Below, in pieces: positions 61,554-64,000 of a DNA stretch of 64,000 nucleotides. Under the pieces are notes generated by a model. The model made no database searches. It had not been told where the DNA came from and saw only the letters and a list, made by a program, of their open reading frames with translations. The stretch's first letter is position 1. Each line of letters starts with the position of its first letter. Source of the stretch: an uncultured Succinatimonas sp. (GTDB lineage Bacteria > Pseudomonadota > Gammaproteobacteria > Enterobacterales > Succinivibrionaceae); assembly GCF_905203285.1 (NCBI RefSeq), contig NZ_CAJKVK010000001.1:16443-80442 (forward strand). The letters are read 5' to 3'. Made by a program: the position numbers and the translations under genes.

Positions 61554-62804
61554 ATGGATTTTTTCAATTATAAAAATAATGAACTTTATGCCGAAGATTT
61601 GGCCGTTACGGATTTAGCCGATCAATACGGATCGCCGTTGTATATCTACTCAAAAGCTACTTTAGTAAGACACATGAATGCTTTTAAAGAAGCATTGGCA
61701 AAAAAGAGACATTTAATCTGCTACGCGGTAAAAGCCAACAGTTCTTTGTCGATTTTAGCCTTAATGGCGTCTTTAGGTGCCGGATTTGATGTGGTCTCGG
61801 AAGGTGAATTAAGACGCGTGATTAAAGCCGGGGGAGATCCTAAAAAAGTAGTATTTTCAGGTGTAGGAAAGACAACTCATGAAATCGCTTTTGCTCTTGA
61901 GCAGGGAATTGATTGCTTTAATATCGAGTCTGTTCCTGAAATTAACGCAATTTCGTCCGTTGCAAAAAGTCTTGGCAAAAAAGCCAGAGTATCCGTACGC
62001 GTAAACCCTAACGTAGATGCAAAAACTCATCCGTCGATTTCTACCGGTCTTAAATCAAATAAATTCGGTATCGCCTACGATGAGGCTTTAGCCGTTTACC
62101 GCCAGATGGCAGCAGATCCGAATCTTGAAATTTGTGGAATCGATTGCCATATCGGATCGCAAATGACTTCGGGAGCTCCTATTCTGGAAGCAACAGAGCG
62201 CCTTCTTGACTTATACAAAGAGCTTACCGAATGCGGTATTAAGATTGATCATATTGATATCGGCGGAGGTCTCGGCGTCACTTACGGAGATGAAACCCCG
62301 CCGTCTCCTTATGAGTACATGTCGGCGGTGATTAACCGGTTAAAGGATCTGGATATCTCAATTTATGTAGAGCCGGGACGCGCTATGGTGGCAAATGCCG
62401 GAATTTTAGTCACTAAAGCTCTTTATCTAAAAAAAGGATCTGTCAAAAATTTCTGCATCGTTGATGCCGGAATGAATGATTTGATACGTCCTGCTTTATA
62501 TAACTCATGGATGAATATTGTTGAAGTTAAAAAGCATCAAGATGCAGAAGTTGATTTGTATGATGTTGTCGGTCCCGTATGCGAAAGTGATGATTTTTTA
62601 GGCAAGGAAAGAAAACTTGCCGTTGCTGCAGGTGAGTATTTAGCCGTGCGCGGTGCCGGAGCTTACGGTTCTTCTATGTCATCAAACTATAATTCGCGTC
62701 CTTTATGCTCTGAGATCTTGGTTGATAAGGATAAAGCTTATGTTATCCGCAAACGCCAGGATTTTTCCCAGATGTGGGAAAATGAGAGCATTGAGGGGGT
62801 TTAA
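61554..62804 (+). CDS. lysA: Diaminopimelate decarboxylase
   Basis: A PLP enzyme for the last step of lysine synthesis. The 416-residue fold III decarboxylase shows the PLP lysine in CYAVKANSSLSIL, CHIGSQ, DIGGGLGVTY, YVEPGRAMVANAG and GAYGSSMSSNYNSRP near the C-terminus. GCGGAAG inside the lptM end acts as its ribosome binding site. The lptM-lysA order is that of pseudomonads rather than E. coli; dapF is not next. Confidence 0.96.
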   Translation: MDFFNYKNNELYAEDLAVTDLADQYGSPLYIYSKATLVRHMNAFKEALAKKRHLICYAVKANSSLSILALMASLGAGFDVVSEGELRRVIKAGGDPKKVVFSGVGKTTHEIAFALEQGIDCFNIESVPEINAISSVAKSLGKKARVSVRVNPNVDAKTHPSISTGLKSNKFGIAYDEALAVYRQMAADPNLEICGIDCHIGSQMTSGAPILEATERLLDLYKELTECGIKIDHIDIGGGLGVTYGDETPPSPYEYMSAVINRLKDLDISIYVEPGRAMVANAGILVTKALYLKKGSVKNFCIVDAGMNDLIRPALYNSWMNIVEVKKHQDAEVDLYDVVGPVCESDDFLGKERKLAVAAGEYLAVRGAGAYGSSMSSNYNSRPLCSEILVDKDKAYVIRKRQDFSQMWENESIEGV

Positions 62805-62810
62805 ATTTTT

Positions 62811-62857
62811 GCAGATCCGTAAGCTTTGTCTTAAGGATCTGCTAATCTGTTTTTTTG
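62811..62857 (+). terminator. Rho-independent terminator after lysA
   Basis: GCAGATCC and GGATCTGC form a perfect 8-bp stem over a 16-base loop, followed by TAATCTG and a long T run. The rest of 62805-63050 shows no gene. Confidence 0.85.
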
Positions 62858-63050
62858 TTATACGGCAATGTTGATTTTGCAAGGTTTTTAGTTGGTTAAT
62901 TTAAATAGATAATTGAGTTCTAGCGGCAGATATAAAAGGTATTTTATTAAGAAAATAAGCAGTACTATCACGATGTGTTGCAGGAAAAATTTCCTGTTGG
63001 AGTTATGTTAAACTTACTTTTGACTATTTAACATATTTGTGAAATTTAAT

Positions 63051-64000
63051 ATGCCGGATCTTACTAAACTGCCTTTAAGCATTACTTCATTTAGCGATTT
63101 TGCTGCAAATTCCCTGATTTATGTGGATAAAACGGATTTAGTGGCTAAGCTTGCCTGTTTTAGAAATCCATTTTTTTTATCCCGTCCGCGCAGATTCGGC
63201 AAGTCAACCTTGGTTAGCACTTTTCATGAGTTGTTCTCAAACGGTCTTGATAAATTTCAAGGCCTTAAAATTGTCGCTGACAACTTATGGAATGATAAAA
63301 CTTATAACGTAATTCATATTGATTTTTCCCAAATTAAAGAGAATACCGAAAACCGTCCGTTTGAAGCTAAGTTTTATCTGCTTTTACAGTCGGCATTTAA
63401 AGCTGCTGATTTAACGACAGAAGAAAATAAAGATGTCATTGCAGCCTTTTCCGCTACGATAGGAAAAGCAGACAATGGTACTTTGGTATTGCTTATCGAT
63501 GAGTATGATGCTCCTTTAACTGCGGTAATGGGGGATAAAAAAGAGTTTGAAGCAAGGAGAGCGCTGTTTTCCGAATTTTTCTCCACGATAAAAGCCTATG
63601 CGGGCAAATTCAGGTTTATTTTCATCACGGGCGTGACGCGTTATTCCAATACTTCAATATTCTCTGCCTTTAATAATATTGAAGACATCAGCTTTAATCC
63701 TACTTATGGTGCTATTGTCGGTTACACTCAAGAAGAGCTTGAGCATTATTTTAAAGATTATCTTGAAAATGCGGTAATGGAGCTTAACGAGGATTTAGGC
63801 GAAGAAAAATATACGTACGGCTCTTTAATCGAAGCGCTTAAATTAAATTATGACGGTTATTCATTTGACCGCAGATGCAGGCACCATGTCTATAATCCGT
63901 GGTCGATATTAAACTTCTTAAAAAATCCCCAGGAAGGTTTTCAAGCTTATTGGCTTGAGACGGGAGGGGCCAAGCCGTCGCTTTTGGTAAATTATCTAAA
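63051..64000 (+). CDS. AAA-ATPase-like protein (PF09820 type), partial at window edge
   Basis: An open frame of 316 codons with no stop to the window end. It begins MPDLTKLPLSITSFSDFA and has YVDKTDLVAKL, a Walker A-like SRPRRFGKSTLVSTFHELF, Walker B-like VLLIDEYDAPL, and VTRYSNTSIFSAFNNI. These mark the AAA-ATPase-like family, whose members usually carry a C-terminal PD-(D/E)XK (DUF1703) domain that would lie outside. The family is abundant and often multicopy in gut and rumen bacteria; its function is not known. The ribosome binding site is weak. Confidence 0.88.
   Translation, partial: MPDLTKLPLSITSFSDFAANSLIYVDKTDLVAKLACFRNPFFLSRPRRFGKSTLVSTFHELFSNGLDKFQGLKIVADNLWNDKTYNVIHIDFSQIKENTENRPFEAKFYLLLQSAFKAADLTTEENKDVIAAFSATIGKADNGTLVLLIDEYDAPLTAVMGDKKEFEARRALFSEFFSTIKAYAGKFRFIFITGVTRYSNTSIFSAFNNIEDISFNPTYGAIVGYTQEELEHYFKDYLENAVMELNEDLGEEKYTYGSLIEALKLNYDGYSFDRRCRHHVYNPWSILNFLKNPQEGFQAYWLETGGAKPSLLVNYL

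Noticed and set aside
1..64000. CRISPR arrays, rRNA operons, prophage structural genes
   Set aside because: No regularly spaced direct repeats, rRNA-like stretches or capsid, tail or terminase motifs were seen on reading the window.

Overview
The window looks like chromosome of a low-GC, host- or gut-associated gammaproteobacterium, most probably a Succinivibrionaceae-type member of the Aeromonadales. This assignment is inference. It rests on gammaproteobacterial versions and groupings of genes: the yrdD/purE/tsaC/aroE cluster, rsmJ, the long class II ilvC divergent from ilvY, rep, tcdA, yciA, yihG, class I cyaA divergent from hemXY, and lptM-lysA. An anaerobe-like transporter set (TRAP, NSS, GPH) and an 'AAA-ATPase-like' family gene at the right edge also fit. 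No rRNA, CRISPR array or complete prophage was seen.

Layout. 1-4610: fmt (cut by the edge) and def on the minus strand, then yrdD, purE, tsaC, aroE and rsmJ on the plus strand. 4756-10520: a LacI-family regulator and an operon of split transketolase plus a complete TRAP transporter, with a CRP-like site and shared LacI-type operators. 10637-11158: a RelB/YoeB toxin-antitoxin pair whose toxin appears to start at CTG. 11403-14074: an orphan ModA-like binding protein and a GPH sugar symporter fused to a PTS EIIA domain. 14160-18182: lgt-glmU-glmS. 18246-21858: a small membrane protein, a phosphopantetheinyl transferase, an IS4-type transposase and a second RelB/YoeB pair. 22106-29184: dnaE, a drug-efflux MFS, and a YagE-type aldolase with an IclR regulator. 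29290-31858: ilvY and ilvC.

31935-33786 is a visibly AT-rich two-gene cassette (ABC-type AAA ATPase plus a small protein with a PD-(D/E)XK-like motif). It is the best candidate for an undescribed defence system. 33835-38520 carries rep, a primase-like CHC2/TOPRIM protein and tcdA, followed by tRNA-Arg(CCG) and tRNA-Leu(CAG). 38947-42289 has an NSS transporter, flavodoxin and an unknown protein with an internal duplication. 42345-47877 is an AcrAB-type pump with a divergent TetR regulator and matching operators. 47935-51065 holds yciA, a squalene/phytoene synthase homologue, a DsbA-like protein and yihG. 51543-55950 is ilvE-ilvD-ilvA behind a structured leader. 55993-62804 is hemX-hemY (without hemC/hemD), cyaA, lptM and lysA. 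A partial AAA-ATPase-like gene runs off the right end.

How the genes work together. ilvE, ilvD, ilvA and ilvC/ilvY supply most of the isoleucine/valine pathway; acetohydroxyacid synthase is not in the window. glmS and glmU make UDP-GlcNAc. cyaA makes cAMP, which probably feeds the CRP-like site in front of the transketolase/TRAP operon. Coordinates, start choices and motifs were read by eye. Family names come from recognised motifs and remembered homologues, not from database searches.
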